Part shown: one piece after another, positions 1 through 10,655 of the stretch
Layout: each line of letters opens with the position of its first letter
How positions within the stretch are numbered: the first letter of the stretch is position 1
Assembly: GCF_029784155.1 (NCBI RefSeq)
Contig: NC_073691.1
Span: forward strand, 133,420,394 to 133,484,393
Direction of reading: 5' to 3'
Length of the DNA: 64,000 bases
Source: Uranotaenia lowii
Taxonomy: Eukaryota; Arthropoda; Insecta; Diptera; Culicidae
Made by a program: the position numbers and the translations under genes
The notes under the pieces: generated by a model
What the model was told of the DNA's origin: nothing
Seen by the model: the letters and a program-made list of their open reading frames with translations, nothing else
Databases searched by the model: none

Positions 1-2981
1 ATCTATTCATCGAAGGCCTCCTAATCCATGGTGGGACCCTCAGTGTTCTAAGCTTTATAAGGACAAATCAATAGCATTTAAAGAATTTCGAAAACATGGA
101 ACTCTTGTCCATTTTGAAGCTTACGTTTCCCTTGAAAATCAGTTTAAAAAGTTAACCAAGGGGAAGAAAAAGGCGTATTGGAGGAATTTTGTTAGTGGGT
201 TATCGCGTGAAACATCCTTAAGTACTTTGTGGAAAGTGGCACGAAGCATGCGTAATCGATCATCTACAAATGAAAGTGAGGAATATTCACATAGGTGGAT
301 ATTTAAATTCGCACGGAAAGTCTGTCCAGATTCTACACCTGTGCAAAAAATAATCCGGAACGTGCCTCCTGATAGGTCTGATAGTGGTCTAGACTCAAGC
401 TTTTCGATGGTCGAATTCTCACTTGCCCTCCTCTCTTGCAACAATTCAGCTCCGGGAATTGATGAAATCAAATTTAACTTGTTGAAAAACCTTCCGGATG
501 CTGCAAAATTTCGCTTGTTAAATTTATTTAACCAATTCTTGGAGCATAACATTGTTCCCCAAGATTGGAGACAAGTGAGAGTCATTGCTATCCAAAAGCC
601 CGGAAAACCAGCGTCTGATCCCAACTCTTACCGTCCAATAGCGATGTTGTCTTGTATACGCAAATTGATGGAGAAAATGATATTGTTTCGTTTGGACAAA
701 TGGGTAGAAACAAATGGTCTCCTTTCAGATACTCAATTTGGGTTTCGAAGGGGCAAAGGGACAAACGATTGCCTTGCTTTGCTGTCTTCAGAGATACAAA
801 TGGCGTACGCAAAACGTGAGCAAATGGCTTCAGTGTTTCTAGACATAAAAGGAGCTTTTGATGCAGTCTCAATAGAGGTTTTGTCAGACAAGTTGCACTC
901 CCGGGGTCTGCCTCCTCTATTGAACAACATCTTATACAGCTTACTTTGTGAGAAACATTTGAACTTTGCTCACGGAGATTTTGCAGTTAGAAGAACATCT
1001 TACATGGGCCTCCCACAGGGTTCATGTTTGAGTCCACTTTTGTACAACTTTTATGTGAGTGACATCGACAGCTGTCTCTCTGAAGGCTGCACTCTAAGAC
1101 AACTTGCAGATGACGGAGTAGTGTCTGTCACAGGATCTACTGAGTCTCATCTGCACAGGCCTTTACAAGATACTTTAGACAGATTGTCTTCCTGGGCTTT
1201 GGGGCTTGGGATTGAGTTTTCCCCTCAGAAAACGGAAATGGTTGTTTTCTCTAAGAAACGTAGACCTGCTCAACCTAAGCTTCAACTCCTAGGCAGAACG
1301 ATCACTCAATCGAGGAGTTTCAAGTATCTTGGGGTTTGGTTTGATTCCAAGTGTACCTGGAGAGCCCACATTGAGTATCTGAAAGGAAAATGCCAACAAA
1401 GAATCAATTTTCTCCGATCAATTACTGGCACCTGGTGGGGAGCCCATCCAGAAGATCTTATCAAATTGTATCGAACAACTATTCTATCCGTTATGGAATA
1501 TGGTAGCTTCTGTTTCCAGTCAGCTGCCAAAACTCACCTCATAAAACTAGAGCGTATCCAATACCGTTGTCTCCGTATCGCTTTGGGCTGTATGCCCTCA
1601 ACACACAACATGAGTCTTGAAGTTTTGGCAGGAATACTCCCTTTGAAAGATCGATTCAATTTACTATCACTTCGGTTCCTCATCAGGTGTGAGGTCATGA
1701 ACCCATTGGTGATTGTAAATTTCGAAAGGTTACTTGAGCAAAATGTTCAAACCAGATTTATGTCTATATACCATATCCTCATGTCAATGCAGGTAAACCC
1801 TTCTTCGTATTCTCCAACTCGTGTTTGTAGCCCAGACTACGATCATTCTTCTGTCCAGTTTGATTTGTCTATGCAGCAGGAAATTCGTGGAATCCCGGAT
1901 CCGCATCGTCCTCTTCTGATTCCAAGAATTTTCGAAGCTAAATATAGACACGTCGATGCTGATAAAATGTACTTTACCGATGGATCACTTATAGAGGAAA
2001 CAACAGGATTTGGAGTGTTCAACGAAATATCCAGCGCATCTCACAGTCTCCAGTCACCATGCTCTGTATATGTTGCAGAGTTAGCAGCTATTCACTGGGC
2101 TTTGAATAGTATCGCCACACGACCTATTGAACACTACTATATTATAACTGATAGTCTCAGCTCTGTTGAAGCAATCCGCTCTATAAAACCAGGAAAATTC
2201 ACGCCGTACTTCCTCGAAATGATACGAGATATATTGACCACTTTATCAAGACGTTGCTTTTCTATCACCTTTATCTGGGTCCCCTCACATTGCTCAATAG
2301 CAGGCAATGAGAGGGCAGATTCCCTTGCAAAAGTGGGTGCGATGGAAGGCAACATTTACCAGCGTGAAATCGTATTCAACGAATTTTACTTCTTGGCTCG
2401 AAGAAACTCTCTTGTCAACTGGCAGCGTAGATGGGACGAGGATGAGTTGGGTCGGTGGTTCCACTCGATTATCCCAAAGGTAAGTCTTAAACCCTGGTTT
2501 AATAGATTGAACCTGACTCGGGATTTTATTCGTATATTTTCCCGTCTCATGTCCAATCATTATTCCATGAATGCGGTACTCTATCGTTTAAATATTGCTG
2601 GCAGCAATTTATGCGGATGTGGTCTAGGTTACCATGACATCGAGCATATTGTTTGGTCGTGTGAGGACCACCTATTCGCCAGAGCGAACTTTATAGATTC
2701 CCTTCGGGCCCGAGGAAAACCACCCGACGTTCCAGTGAGGGATGTATTAGGTATGATGGACTTGGACTATATGTTCGAGATATACCTTTTCCTAAAAGCT
2801 ATCGATCTTCGACTATAATTCTCTTTATTTTCATATTTCCCTTTCTATCTTTCTTTTTCTTCAAAAAAAAAAAGTGAACTAGATCTAAGTACACAATTGT
2901 AATCAAACAAAACGAGTTTGGCTCCTTAAAGCCTAAAGGTATGAGCCGTTTCAAATAAATAATTTACAAAAAAAAAAAAAG
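1..2981 (+). mobile_element. non-LTR retrotransposon (RNase H-bearing LINE), 3' part
   Basis: This is the 3' portion of a LINE running off the left edge. It holds the downstream part of ORF2, a short 3' UTR (2819-2968) and a 3' A-rich tail ending at about 2981, where the sequence switches directly to an unrelated TIR element. The A-tail junction fits target-primed reverse transcription into that element. A divergent relative lies at 7012-7497, and short related fragments lie at 16255-16990 and 54488-54545. The clade (I, LOA or R1-like) is inferred only from the RT plus RNase H plus C-terminal Cys/His layout. Confidence 0.9.
2..2818 (+). CDS. LINE ORF2 polyprotein: reverse transcriptase + RNase H (5' partial)
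   Basis: The frame is open from position 2 to a TAA at 2818 (938 residues), so the true start lies left of the window; the first internal ATG-like start at 227 is not real. Near the left edge PWWDPQC is the usual linker between endonuclease and RT. RT motifs follow in order: SYRPIAML, QFGFRRGKGTND, FLDIKGAFDA (motif A, 838-868), GLPQGSCLSPLLYNFYV (motif B) and LADDG (motif C, around 1106-1114), then FKYLGVWFD. An RNase H domain follows with TDGS (about 1978), AELAAIHWAL, ITDSLSS and ERADSLAK (about 2311-2334), so the D-E-D-D set appears complete. The C-terminal tail has CGCG...H...C spacing seen in this LINE group. There is no internal stop or frameshift, so this part could still be functional. 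It makes cDNA by target-primed reverse transcription. Confidence 0.9.
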   Translation, partial: SIHRRPPNPWWDPQCSKLYKDKSIAFKEFRKHGTLVHFEAYVSLENQFKKLTKGKKKAYWRNFVSGLSRETSLSTLWKVARSMRNRSSTNESEEYSHRWIFKFARKVCPDSTPVQKIIRNVPPDRSDSGLDSSFSMVEFSLALLSCNNSAPGIDEIKFNLLKNLPDAAKFRLLNLFNQFLEHNIVPQDWRQVRVIAIQKPGKPASDPNSYRPIAMLSCIRKLMEKMILFRLDKWVETNGLLSDTQFGFRRGKGTNDCLALLSSEIQMAYAKREQMASVFLDIKGAFDAVSIEVLSDKLHSRGLPPLLNNILYSLLCEKHLNFAHGDFAVRRTSYMGLPQGSCLSPLLYNFYVSDIDSCLSEGCTLRQLADDGVVSVTGSTESHLHRPLQDTLDRLSSWALGLGIEFSPQKTEMVVFSKKRRPAQPKLQLLGRTITQSRSFKYLGVWFDSKCTWRAHIEYLKGKCQQRINFLRSITGTWWGAHPEDLIKLYRTTILSVMEYGSFCFQSAAKTHLIKLERIQYRCLRIALGCMPSTHNMSLEVLAGILPLKDRFNLLSLRFLIRCEVMNPLVIVNFERLLEQNVQTRFMSIYHILMSMQVNPSSYSPTRVCSPDYDHSSVQFDLSMQQEIRGIPDPHRPLLIPRIFEAKYRHVDADKMYFTDGSLIEETTGFGVFNEISSASHSLQSPCSVYVAELAAIHWALNSIATRPIEHYYIITDSLSSVEAIRSIKPGKFTPYFLEMIRDILTTLSRRCFSITFIWVPSHCSIAGNERADSLAKVGAMEGNIYQREIVFNEFYFLARRNSLVNWQRRWDEDELGRWFHSIIPKVSLKPWFNRLNLTRDFIRIFSRLMSNHYSMNAVLYRLNIAGSNLCGCGLGYHDIEHIVWSCEDHLFARANFIDSLRARGKPPDVPVRDVLGMMDLDYMFEIYLFLKAIDLRL

Positions 2982-3566
2982 CACTACAGTGGCATTAGGC
3001 CAAAGCACATTAGCATTGATTGATGCTGAATCAATGCAAATTCAGGGCACCGGTTGCTAGAAATTTGATTCAAATAGGTCTTTTTTTTTCAAAGATTTAA
3101 CGCGGACCTGATAGGTTCACAGGCAGAGTCAATGTCAAATGTCAGAGCCACATATGTCATGAGTTCGATTCCAGGTCATTTTCAGCTGAAAAATAAAAAA
3201 AATATCATGTAGAAAATTCAATCCGAGAGATCTCCTCAATATGCATAAGCGAATATAAAAATAATTACAAATTTAGTATCATGGCCGAAAAATGAACCGA
3301 ACAAAAATTCAAAATAATTTTTTTTTCGCATGGTCGAACCTCATTCGAACGCCATTTGCATTTTCCCAGCATTTTGCCCGCCAACGCTGTAGCATCAACC
3401 AATGCTATAACAGTGCTTTTATAGGGTTATACCAGTTTCTGCACTAATGCAGCAGTTAATTTCGCCAAACCTGGCTCACAGAGCTAAAATGATGCACAGA
3501 ATCAAGCACTATAGCTGACGATAGAGCAGAGTTGATGCTAGATTTTAGTGCTTATGGTTACTTGGG
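2982..3566 (-). mobile_element. TIR element, family M, truncated copy (M2)
   Basis: The right end carries GTGCTTATGGTTACTTGGG (3548-3566), identical to the terminal inverted repeat of the complete copy at 23578-24463. The body matches that copy in reverse orientation, including the blocks around ACCGGTTGC, GGCGGGCAAAATGC and CTGTGAGCCAG. The left end is cut by the LINE A-tail at 2981, and the missing end should lie beyond the LINE, left of the window. The right end abuts the tail of the RTE element at 3567. No coding capacity is seen. Confidence 0.8.
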
Positions 3567-6455
3567 TTACTTACTAAATGTTCCCTAAATCATCCGGTGC
3601 ATAGGGCCGTGGTAAAAGACCTCCTCTGTTGACGATCCGGAGCCAGCGTCTTCACTTGGTCCCAGTCAATACTCTCGTCAACAGTTCGTATTTCGGCGGC
3701 TAGCCTTCGCCGTCACGAGCTTCTGGGTCTTGAATCTCGTTGACACTGGCGATGTAGTTACTCATTTGAGATCCAGTTGCCAAGCGCGGATGATATTCTG
3801 CAGGCAGCGGTTTACAAATACTTACAGTTTTCGCGTCGTTACAGCATATGTGCATCAAATTTCGCACCCGTACAGCAATACGGATTTGACGTTTGATTTG
3901 AAGATTCGGATTTTGTGTTCGTAGAGTATCTAACGTGACCGCCAGTTGTTCCGGAGACTCGCAAATGCAAAACGGGCTTTTCTGATCCGGGTTTCGATGT
4001 CTTTCCTGGTACCACCATCAGGCGTTATCTGGCTACCAAGATACTAGAAGCACTCCACTTTCTCAACTTGTTGAATAGCTACCACGAAATTGGAAGGATT
4101 TCCTGTGTTGATCTTCATCGACTTGGTCTTTCCGACATTGATTTTGAGACCTGCTGCCCTGGAGCATTCGGTGAAGTCATCAAATTTGCTCTGCATGTCT
4201 AGTTGTCTTAGGGCGAGCAAAACAATATCGTCTGCCAGGTCAAGGTCGTTTAGCTGCTCCATTGTCGAAGGATTCCACGGCAATCCTCGGTTTGGTCCAC
4301 AGTCAATCGACCCATTCAAGATCTCATCCATTACGATGAGAAAAGGCAGCGGTGATAAAATACATCCTTGTCTCACTCCAGCTTTTTTTTTTTGTTTTTC
4401 TGGGATTTTAACACTTTCGCGTAAAATCTCACTCCAGCAGTTACCGAGATTGGTTCGGACAAGATACCGTCGTGCAAGACTTTGCACGAAAATGCTTCGT
4501 ACTGTGCCTCGATGAGTTAGACTAGTTTCTCTGGGATCCCTTGTCGTCTTTGAGCAGCCCAGATATTTTCGTGATTAAGTCGCTGAAATGCTTTTTCGAA
4601 ATCAACGAGCACCAGCAGAAGGGAGTCCTGGAATTCGTTGATTTGTTCCAGTATTATTCGTAGCGTTGTTGCCTTCGGAAGGTATCGTCAATACTCTCCT
4701 TGATCCTGTTCAGGTTCACTTTGCAGAGTACTTTGAGGGTTGTACAAATCAACGTTATGCCTCACTAGTTACCGCTTTCTGTCAGGTCTTCTTTCTTCGG
4801 GCCCTTTAAAAGGATACCCTGTAACCAGTCGGCCGGGAATGTTACAGTATCCGAAATGTCAGCGAAAAGATGGTGCAAGATTTGTTCTGACAAGGCAAGG
4901 TCGGCTTACAGCATTTCAGCAGGGATGAAATCGAGCTTTGTTGGATTTCATGGCTTCGATTGCCGCTTCTATTTCAGCCAGCGTCAGCTGCGGGTTCTGT
5001 TGGCCATCGCTTTTCGTGACTCGGAAGAGTTGTTCGAAGTGCTCAGTCCATCGTTTGAGCTGCTCTGTTTGATCGGTCAATAACTGGCATGCTCGGTCTT
5101 TTTGCGGCATTCTGGCATTAGTCTTTGCATCACTAAGGTGGCGAGAAATGTCATAAAGTAATCGCCCCCTCTTCGGCTTTCGGCTAAGAAGTTTGTCCGC
5201 AGGCTATGTTGTTTCGTCTACAAGCTCGTTTAACTGCCTTTTCCAGCTCCGCATATCGAAAGCGGGCGACTGCTTTGGCTGACCGGTACATGCCTGCTCA
5301 ATTCTGACTTTCGCCTATCTCCGATCATCGACCATCCTTCAAGCTTCATCCGACATCCATTCACTTCTTCCACAGACTTTACCTAGAGTTTACCATGACT
5401 CGTCGTGTTAAAGGCATTCTTGATTCCACATCACTGTTTCTCGACTGTTCCGTCTGTCTGCAATTCCGAGGCTCGGGACTCTAGCTGTTCAACGTATGCT
5501 CTTTTCATCTCTGAATTCTCCAACAGGCGGACGTCGTATCGACACCCGACTTTCTCCTCGCGCCGTTGGCCACGCGCTACTCTCAATCGAATGCAATATC
5601 TGCGCTTCACCATGTTGTTGTTCCCCCAAAATTCTACAAACAGCTCTCCGTTTTCGCTCATCGGTCCTAGGCCATGGCACCGCATGATGCACTCAAGGTC
5701 CTGATTGTCGGAGCCAATGACTGTAAAACTGCTCTTTGTCCTGCAAATAGGCAACGTCAGCTGATGTATAACACTGGACCAGTGTAAGGTTTCTAACTCG
5801 TGTTCTAAATCTGGCTACGATTATTCTTTCGTTTATCGGTTCCCATCTAATGAGGACCGCATGGGCCTGCGGGCTCAACAGGAAAACAGCTCCTCGTTCC
5901 CGAGTAGCATGTTCTCCTCGTATGCCAAAGTAGAGTAGGACTTGCCTACGGACTTCGCTCAGTCCCAGAATTTCTAGCTATTTAGCTTCTCTAGCAAGTT
6001 GAGCCAGCTGGCCCTGTTGGGTAAGGGTTAAAACGTTCCAAGTTCCAATTCGTGTCCGTGTCTTCATGCTAAAACTCGTCGCCAAAGTTCCAGGTCGGTC
6101 ATTTCTTTCGGATTCCGTAACAATTTATAAATCGGGAGCAGTATAGGACGTTGTCAGCCCAAAGTCCCTAACCCGCGATGGGGCTGCCATCTTGGACTTA
6201 GCTGGCGGGAGCCGCATTTCATAAATTCAGCCGCTCGCTGCAAGACAGACGCTCGGTTGTTGTTGCACGCCGACCCTGACCTAGGGAACAGACGCGTGCG
6301 GCCACCTTCTCAGTCTGCATGCGACCACAGCATCCACCGGGGTTGGGTACCCGATCTCCGCTTAGATTACTCGCATCCCAGCCGGCACCACGGGAAGGTT
6401 GAGATAGCAAAGACCATGGTATTAATATGACCACTACGGGTCCTCGTGTTGCGCA
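3567..6455 (-). pseudogene. RTE-type LINE, nearly full length but decayed
   Basis: Read on the minus strand, this has a 5' UTR (about 6455-6068), an ATG at 6067 starting an endonuclease-like frame (RIGTWNVLTL, then pieces to about 5430), a damaged middle, and RT fragments at 4487-4044 with GVRQGCILSP and LADDIVLLA (the YADD-type motif) followed by GLKINVGKTK. The 3' end (about 3720-3567) encodes remnants related to the intact tail at 21925-22380 and ends with a TAAGTAA-type repeat typical of RTE elements. Stops and frameshifts are frequent, including a stop 30 codons after the ATG. The layout resembles mosquito JAM1/RTE elements from memory. It is a dead copy on the strand opposite to the left-edge LINE. 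Confidence 0.8.
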
Positions 6456-7011
6456 TTATCCACCATTTGCCAGCCGGATCAATTGTTCGTCATTTATAAT
6501 TTCTATGTGCAAATTTTCATCTCAATCCGATCTATAATAACGCCAATATCCTAAAAATATTGAAAATTTATTATAGGCGATCCCTTTTGCTCGCCCCTTA
6601 CATTGAATTTGATACTTGAAATTGATAGCACGTCATTAAAAACTCTCGTATATCAATTTTCTCCTGAATCCGCGAAAAACAGCGAACAGTTAATATAGAG
6701 GACCCTTTTTTCCGACCCCTGACCCAAAATGTAATACCTGAAATCAATTACCCATCTCTCAAAACCCCCCTGTGGAAATTTTTATCATAATCCGACAAAA
6801 AATAGCTTCCGACATCTGGTGGTTAGAAACAAATATTTTAGCCGGGACTTGAGACAAGGCAAACACTGAAATCAAAAAGAAACAGAAAAATTGCAAACGA
6901 ATATCATTTGATTTTTGAAGTCCTATAGTCAATGTGCATCATTAACCATAACATAAAAAAAACATGTGCACTTTCCCTGGTAATAATTACTTGCCGTTAT
7001 TGATTCCATTC
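6456..7011. other. no gene recognised
   Basis: AT-rich sequence without a supported gene. A loose repeat of sentences around 'ccctt.. gcccctta.. ttgaa' (6590-6730) suggests an old duplicated repeat, but no ends could be defined. Confidence 0.4.
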
Positions 7012-7497
7012 TTTTTTTTTTTATTTAAAAAAATTTTGGCTTAACTTATAAACACATAGTGGGCCAAGTGGTGAGAGTTAATTAGACTTATAAATCAATC
7101 TTTGAATCGATGAAAAAATATGCAATTACTTTGAGTATATCTGCGTTGAGGGTTTTAGGCTTTATTTGTAAATCCGGTGCAATTCTTCTCTGCATCAGGG
7201 TTTTCCATATCGTCCATCTTTTTGCAGCATAGTTTGAACATGTGAACAAGAAATGATCTGGATCTGCGTTAGCCGCGCCGCATTTACAGGTGTCATTTGA
7301 GATAATTCGGTTTCTGTACAGATGAGCTGGTAACCGTGAATGGTTGCTTATGAGTTTCGATAATATTATAATTTGTCTTTGAGTTAAATCGTACTGAGCA
7401 AACCCTGGTTGTATCGAAACATAGGATAATATATTGTGGCAGAAGCAGTGATTGAAATCCTCACCAATTTTCTCATCTTTGAGGTCTCGCATAGCTA
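7012..7497 (-). pseudogene. 3' end of an RNase H-type LINE
   Basis: On the minus strand a 134-codon frame (7492-7088) reads as the C-terminal tail of a LINE ORF2. CKCG...DHFLFTC matches the Cys/His tail of the left-edge LINE, and the terminal IAYFFIDSKIDL parallels its final IYLFLKAIDLRL. A short 3' UTR and a T-run on the plus strand (7012-7023) mark the A-tail. The upstream side is interrupted by element H1 at 7498, and the LINE may resume at 8424 for a short distance. RT and RNase H domains are absent. Confidence 0.75.
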
Positions 7498-8423
7498 TAG
7501 GGGAGAGGCGGGTAATATGCGCATATTAAGGAAAACACTCATTTTCTCCCATATTCCGATAGATAGGAGCCTGAAAACTATATGCACATGAGCGGACATC
7601 TGTTTTCTATACGTAAGAGCAATTTTTCTGTTAAAATCTCTTACAGTTTTTGTGAAAATAATTTTATAATAAAAGAAGTCAAAATAGCCGATTTCCGAAA
7701 CCGGCGGGCTAAATGCGCATATTTATGTTTTAAGCTATATTTCATTTACACTCGCAATATTTTGAAATTATTTAATTGAAAATGGTAGAAACGGATGTTA
7801 GGCATACGTCAAGGCTGAAATTTTGGTGAAATTTTTTACATCACTCATTCTTTGCATGAAACATAGTTAAGTATGCCATATGGCCATATTTCATGGTAAT
7901 ATTTTGTTCATATTGTATTTTTATCGGATCAGTATGAAGTTCTTCTTTTTTCGCTGAAAGATCGTGATTTGAGCGTAGATTTAATGTTTAAATGATAGGA
8001 AGTAAAAAATTTATAAGAATAATCTATTTTTCTTGATATAGGCATTTAACCTGCCTTGATATGGGCATTCAGAACCTGTCTCGTATTCCAATATCTTATC
8101 ATCTACAACTTTGCCAAAAGCTTCAATTTGTTGAATTTCCGATTTCCAGATGAATAAGAAAGAAAACCCATTAAAATTTTTGTTTACAGAATCTGTACGC
8201 ACGATAATTAAAATTCAATATATTATATCAAAACTGACAAAAATCTTGTTTAAATTTTTAAATTTTTTTGACTTTATATAACAATTCAATTTTTTCATCC
8301 CATGTTTTAAAAGCGTACTTCCCTCAAACTGCACTGATAAGATATGATGAATCTCTAGCCATATCGTCAATCGGCTGTATGCGCATATTACCTAACATGC
8401 GCATTTAGGAACACTTCCCCCTA
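7498..8423 (+). mobile_element. non-autonomous TIR element H, copy 1
   Basis: A 926-bp element with TAGGGG at the left end and CCCCTA at the right. Subterminal GGTAATATGCGCATA occurs at both ends, and the word TATGCGCAT or ATGCGCAT recurs inside (about 7516, 7710, 8380, 8395). A second, inverted copy of nearly the same length lies at 58727-59644 with perfect TA flanks. Flanks here are TA on the left and CA on the right, so one duplication may have mutated. No transposase is encoded; the superfamily is uncertain. Confidence 0.8.
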
Positions 8424-8531
8424 CAGGAGACGAACCATATACATTCATTCAAACCTCCCCCCATGAGGAGGATCTGCTCTGAGAGACACTATTCGTTTGC
8501 TGCCCCGAACGAACTCTCTCAACGTTCGGTT
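8424..8531. other. short spacer, possible continuation of LINE fragment
   Basis: Lies between H1 and the P cluster. On the minus strand a few codons continue the LINE frame that H1 interrupts (an in-frame SSPVAMRD junction forms if H1 and one TA are removed), after which stops appear. Confidence 0.35.
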
Positions 8532-9019
8532 GCTACATGCAGGTCCCGGCAACGATACAGGATTTGTCTATGTATCGTGTGACCAACATCTTTTAACTAA
8601 GTGTTGGTGAATCTCGTTTTTAAGCAGGTCCCGGCAACGATACAGGATTTGTCTATGTATCGTGTGACCAACATCTTTTAACTAAGTGTTGGTGAATCTC
8701 GTTTTTAAGCTTTTTTTCCTCAGATTTAAGCTTTTTTTACTTTGAGAGCATAGGAGATGAAAGCTCAAATCTGAAGAAAAAAGCTTAAATCTGTCAAAAA
8801 AAGGGGAAATCTGAGAGATGTGCTCCATACGGTTTGTATAGCATTGCCAGGATGTGTTTTTAAGCTTTTTTTCCTCAGATTTAAGCTTTTTTTACTTTGA
8901 GAGCATAGGAGATGAAAGCTCAAATCTGAAGAAAAAAGCTTAAATCTGTCAAAAAAAGGGGAAATCTGAGAGATGTGCTCCATACGGTTTGTATAGCATT
9001 GCCAGGATGTAGCTACATG
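8532..9019 (+). mobile_element. hAT-like MITE P, copy P1 (interrupted) with 8-bp TSD
   Basis: P1 runs from 8540 (CAGGTCCCGGCAAC) to about 9011 (CCAGGATGT) and is flanked by perfect 8-bp duplications GCTACATG at 8532-8539 and 9012-9019. Its two halves (8540-8624 and 8857-9011) are split by another P copy. P is about 232-244 bp with imperfect terminal inverted repeats (CAGGTCCCGGCAA versus CACATCCTGGCAA) and no coding capacity. The 8-bp duplication and CA..TG-type ends suggest the hAT superfamily. Confidence 0.9.
8625..8856 (+). mobile_element. hAT-like MITE P, nested copy P' inside P1
   Basis: A complete P copy sits inside P1. The host sequence TTTTTAAG is duplicated exactly on both sides (8617-8624 and 8857-8864), giving a clean 8-bp target duplication within the element's own body. 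The orientation is the same as P1. Confidence 0.9.
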
Positions 9020-9023
9020 ATGC

Positions 9024-9256
9024 CAGGTCCCGGCAACGATACAGGATTTGTCTATGTATCGTGTGACCAACATCTTTTAACTAAGTGTTGGTGAATCTCG
9101 TTTTTAAGCTTTTTTTCCTCAGATTTAAGCTTTTTTTTTACCTTGAGAGCATAGGAGATGAAAGCTCAAATCTGAAGAAAAAAGCTTAAATCTGTCAAAA
9201 AAGGGGAAATCTGAGAGATGTGCTCCATACGGTTTGTATAGCATTGCCAGGATGTG
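9024..9256 (+). mobile_element. hAT-like MITE P, copy P2 with TSD CATGATGC
   Basis: A complete P copy flanked by perfect 8-bp repeats CATGATGC (9016-9023 and 9257-9264). Its left duplication overlaps the right duplication of P1 by four bases. Same orientation as P1 and P3. Confidence 0.92.
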
Positions 9257-9269
9257 CATGATGCTTGAA

Positions 9270-9501
9270 CAGGTCCCGGCAACGATACAGGATTTGTCTA
9301 TGTATCGTGTGACCAACATCTTTTAACTAAGTGTTGGTGAATCTCGTTTTTAAGCTTTTTTTCCTCAGATTTAAGCTTTTTTTACTTTGAGAGCATAGGA
9401 GATGAAAGCTCAAATCTGAAGAAAAAAGCTTAAATCTGTCAAAAAAAGGGGAAATCTGAGAGATGTGCTCCATACGGTTTGTATAGCATTGCCAGGATGT
9501 G
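9270..9501 (+). mobile_element. hAT-like MITE P, copy P3 with TSD TGCTTGAA
   Basis: A complete P copy flanked by perfect 8-bp repeats TGCTTGAA (9262-9269 and 9502-9509). Its left duplication overlaps the right duplication of P2 by three bases. Confidence 0.92.
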
Positions 9502-9509
9502 TGCTTGAA

Positions 9510-10324
9510 GAAGACGAGGCACACATACTCATTTACGTTCTTGAATTTGATTAACTCCAGCCGATAGCTGTCGTTGAGGAGAACATATTTAACCTCACCG
9601 CAAAGGTTGAGGCAACAACAAAAACAACCGAACTTATTGCATTGCACAGGCCCGCAACGTATGGTGCAAAGAGAGGGGAGGAAAAAGAAACGAAAAAACT
9701 AGCTGCCGGCGTGCGGTTGCTGTGCAATAATTGCAATAGCAGAAAAACCTCACGCATTCGATCCAGGCACAAACGAGGAGACTCTGGTTTGCTCTGCCTT
9801 TTGAATTCGGTTCCCTCGAGGTTGTAACAGGAGATGAGTGAGAGCCATTCGTTTGGTTTGGATTCGCTGCCTCGAATGTATATTGCTTCATGAAGGCGGG
9901 CCATGTTGAGAGCGTATACATCATCATTTTTGTCGTTTTCGCTGCCTCAAAGCAACCTTCGCTTCCGACGGAAGTTCCGAGTAAAGCGTTGAGCGAGAGA
10001 TGGTTGATCAACTCATGCTCAGCAAAATTCAATCACTGAATCTGTATTTCACAAAATTGAAAAAATTATTTATTTTTGATCGAAAATTTACAAAATTTTG
10101 AAAACAAAAGGTGATACAGTCTTCTCATCTTCACATTCGCTTTTTCAAATGTTTGAATTTTAGAAGAATTTATCGATTTATTCTATAAAATACCTTAAAA
10201 CTTTATTTATTCTTTCCTTCGAGATTTTTGGAAAAATCGAAGGGGGTAAACAAAAAAAGAATTTTATATTTGCCCAGCCTTATTTGAAACTTTCTTATAT
10301 GTACCTTGGCTAGCAAACGGTAGA
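9510..10324. other. no gene recognised
   Basis: A GC-richer stretch at 9540-10030 has overlapping open frames on both strands, but none has recognisable domains or consistent gene structure. The rest is AT-rich. Confidence 0.4.
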
Positions 10325-10655
10325 CAATGTGCAACTCGAGACCCCATATACCCAACCTTCGGGTAGTGGTCATTTCACCTCTTATCTGCACTTCCGATTA
10401 TCTACCTCCCCGTGGTGCTAGCTGGGGTGCGAGCAACCTTAGCGGAGATCGGGTACCCAACCCCGGTGGATGCTTTGGTCGCATGCAGACTGAGTCAGGG
10501 GGCTTCGCACGCGTCTGCTCTCCATGTCAGGGGCGGCGTGCGGAGTGCAACAGCGTCCTGATAGTGTTCGGGACCCAAAACAGCAACATCACAACGGTCC
10601 TCCTGCGAGATAGTGGGGTTAGCTGCGGGCCTTACGAGCCCGTGACTACAAAAAA
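10325..10655 (+). pseudogene. RTE LINE 5' UTR fragment
   Basis: Plus-strand match to the 5' UTR of the RTE copy at 3567-6455. Shared blocks include CGTGGTGC, AGCGGAGATCGGGTACCCAA and CGCATGCAGACTGAG. Only the 5' non-coding leader is present; the similarity fades around 10655 before any endonuclease frame. Confidence 0.7.

Noticed and set aside
8540..9501. Regular direct repeats that might suggest a CRISPR-like or tandem array
   Set aside because: The units are whole transposons with inverted ends and different 8-bp target duplications. The genome is eukaryotic.
9551..10032. Open frames of 106-132 codons as a gene
   Set aside because: No domain, no splice or codon pattern support, with competing frames on both strands.
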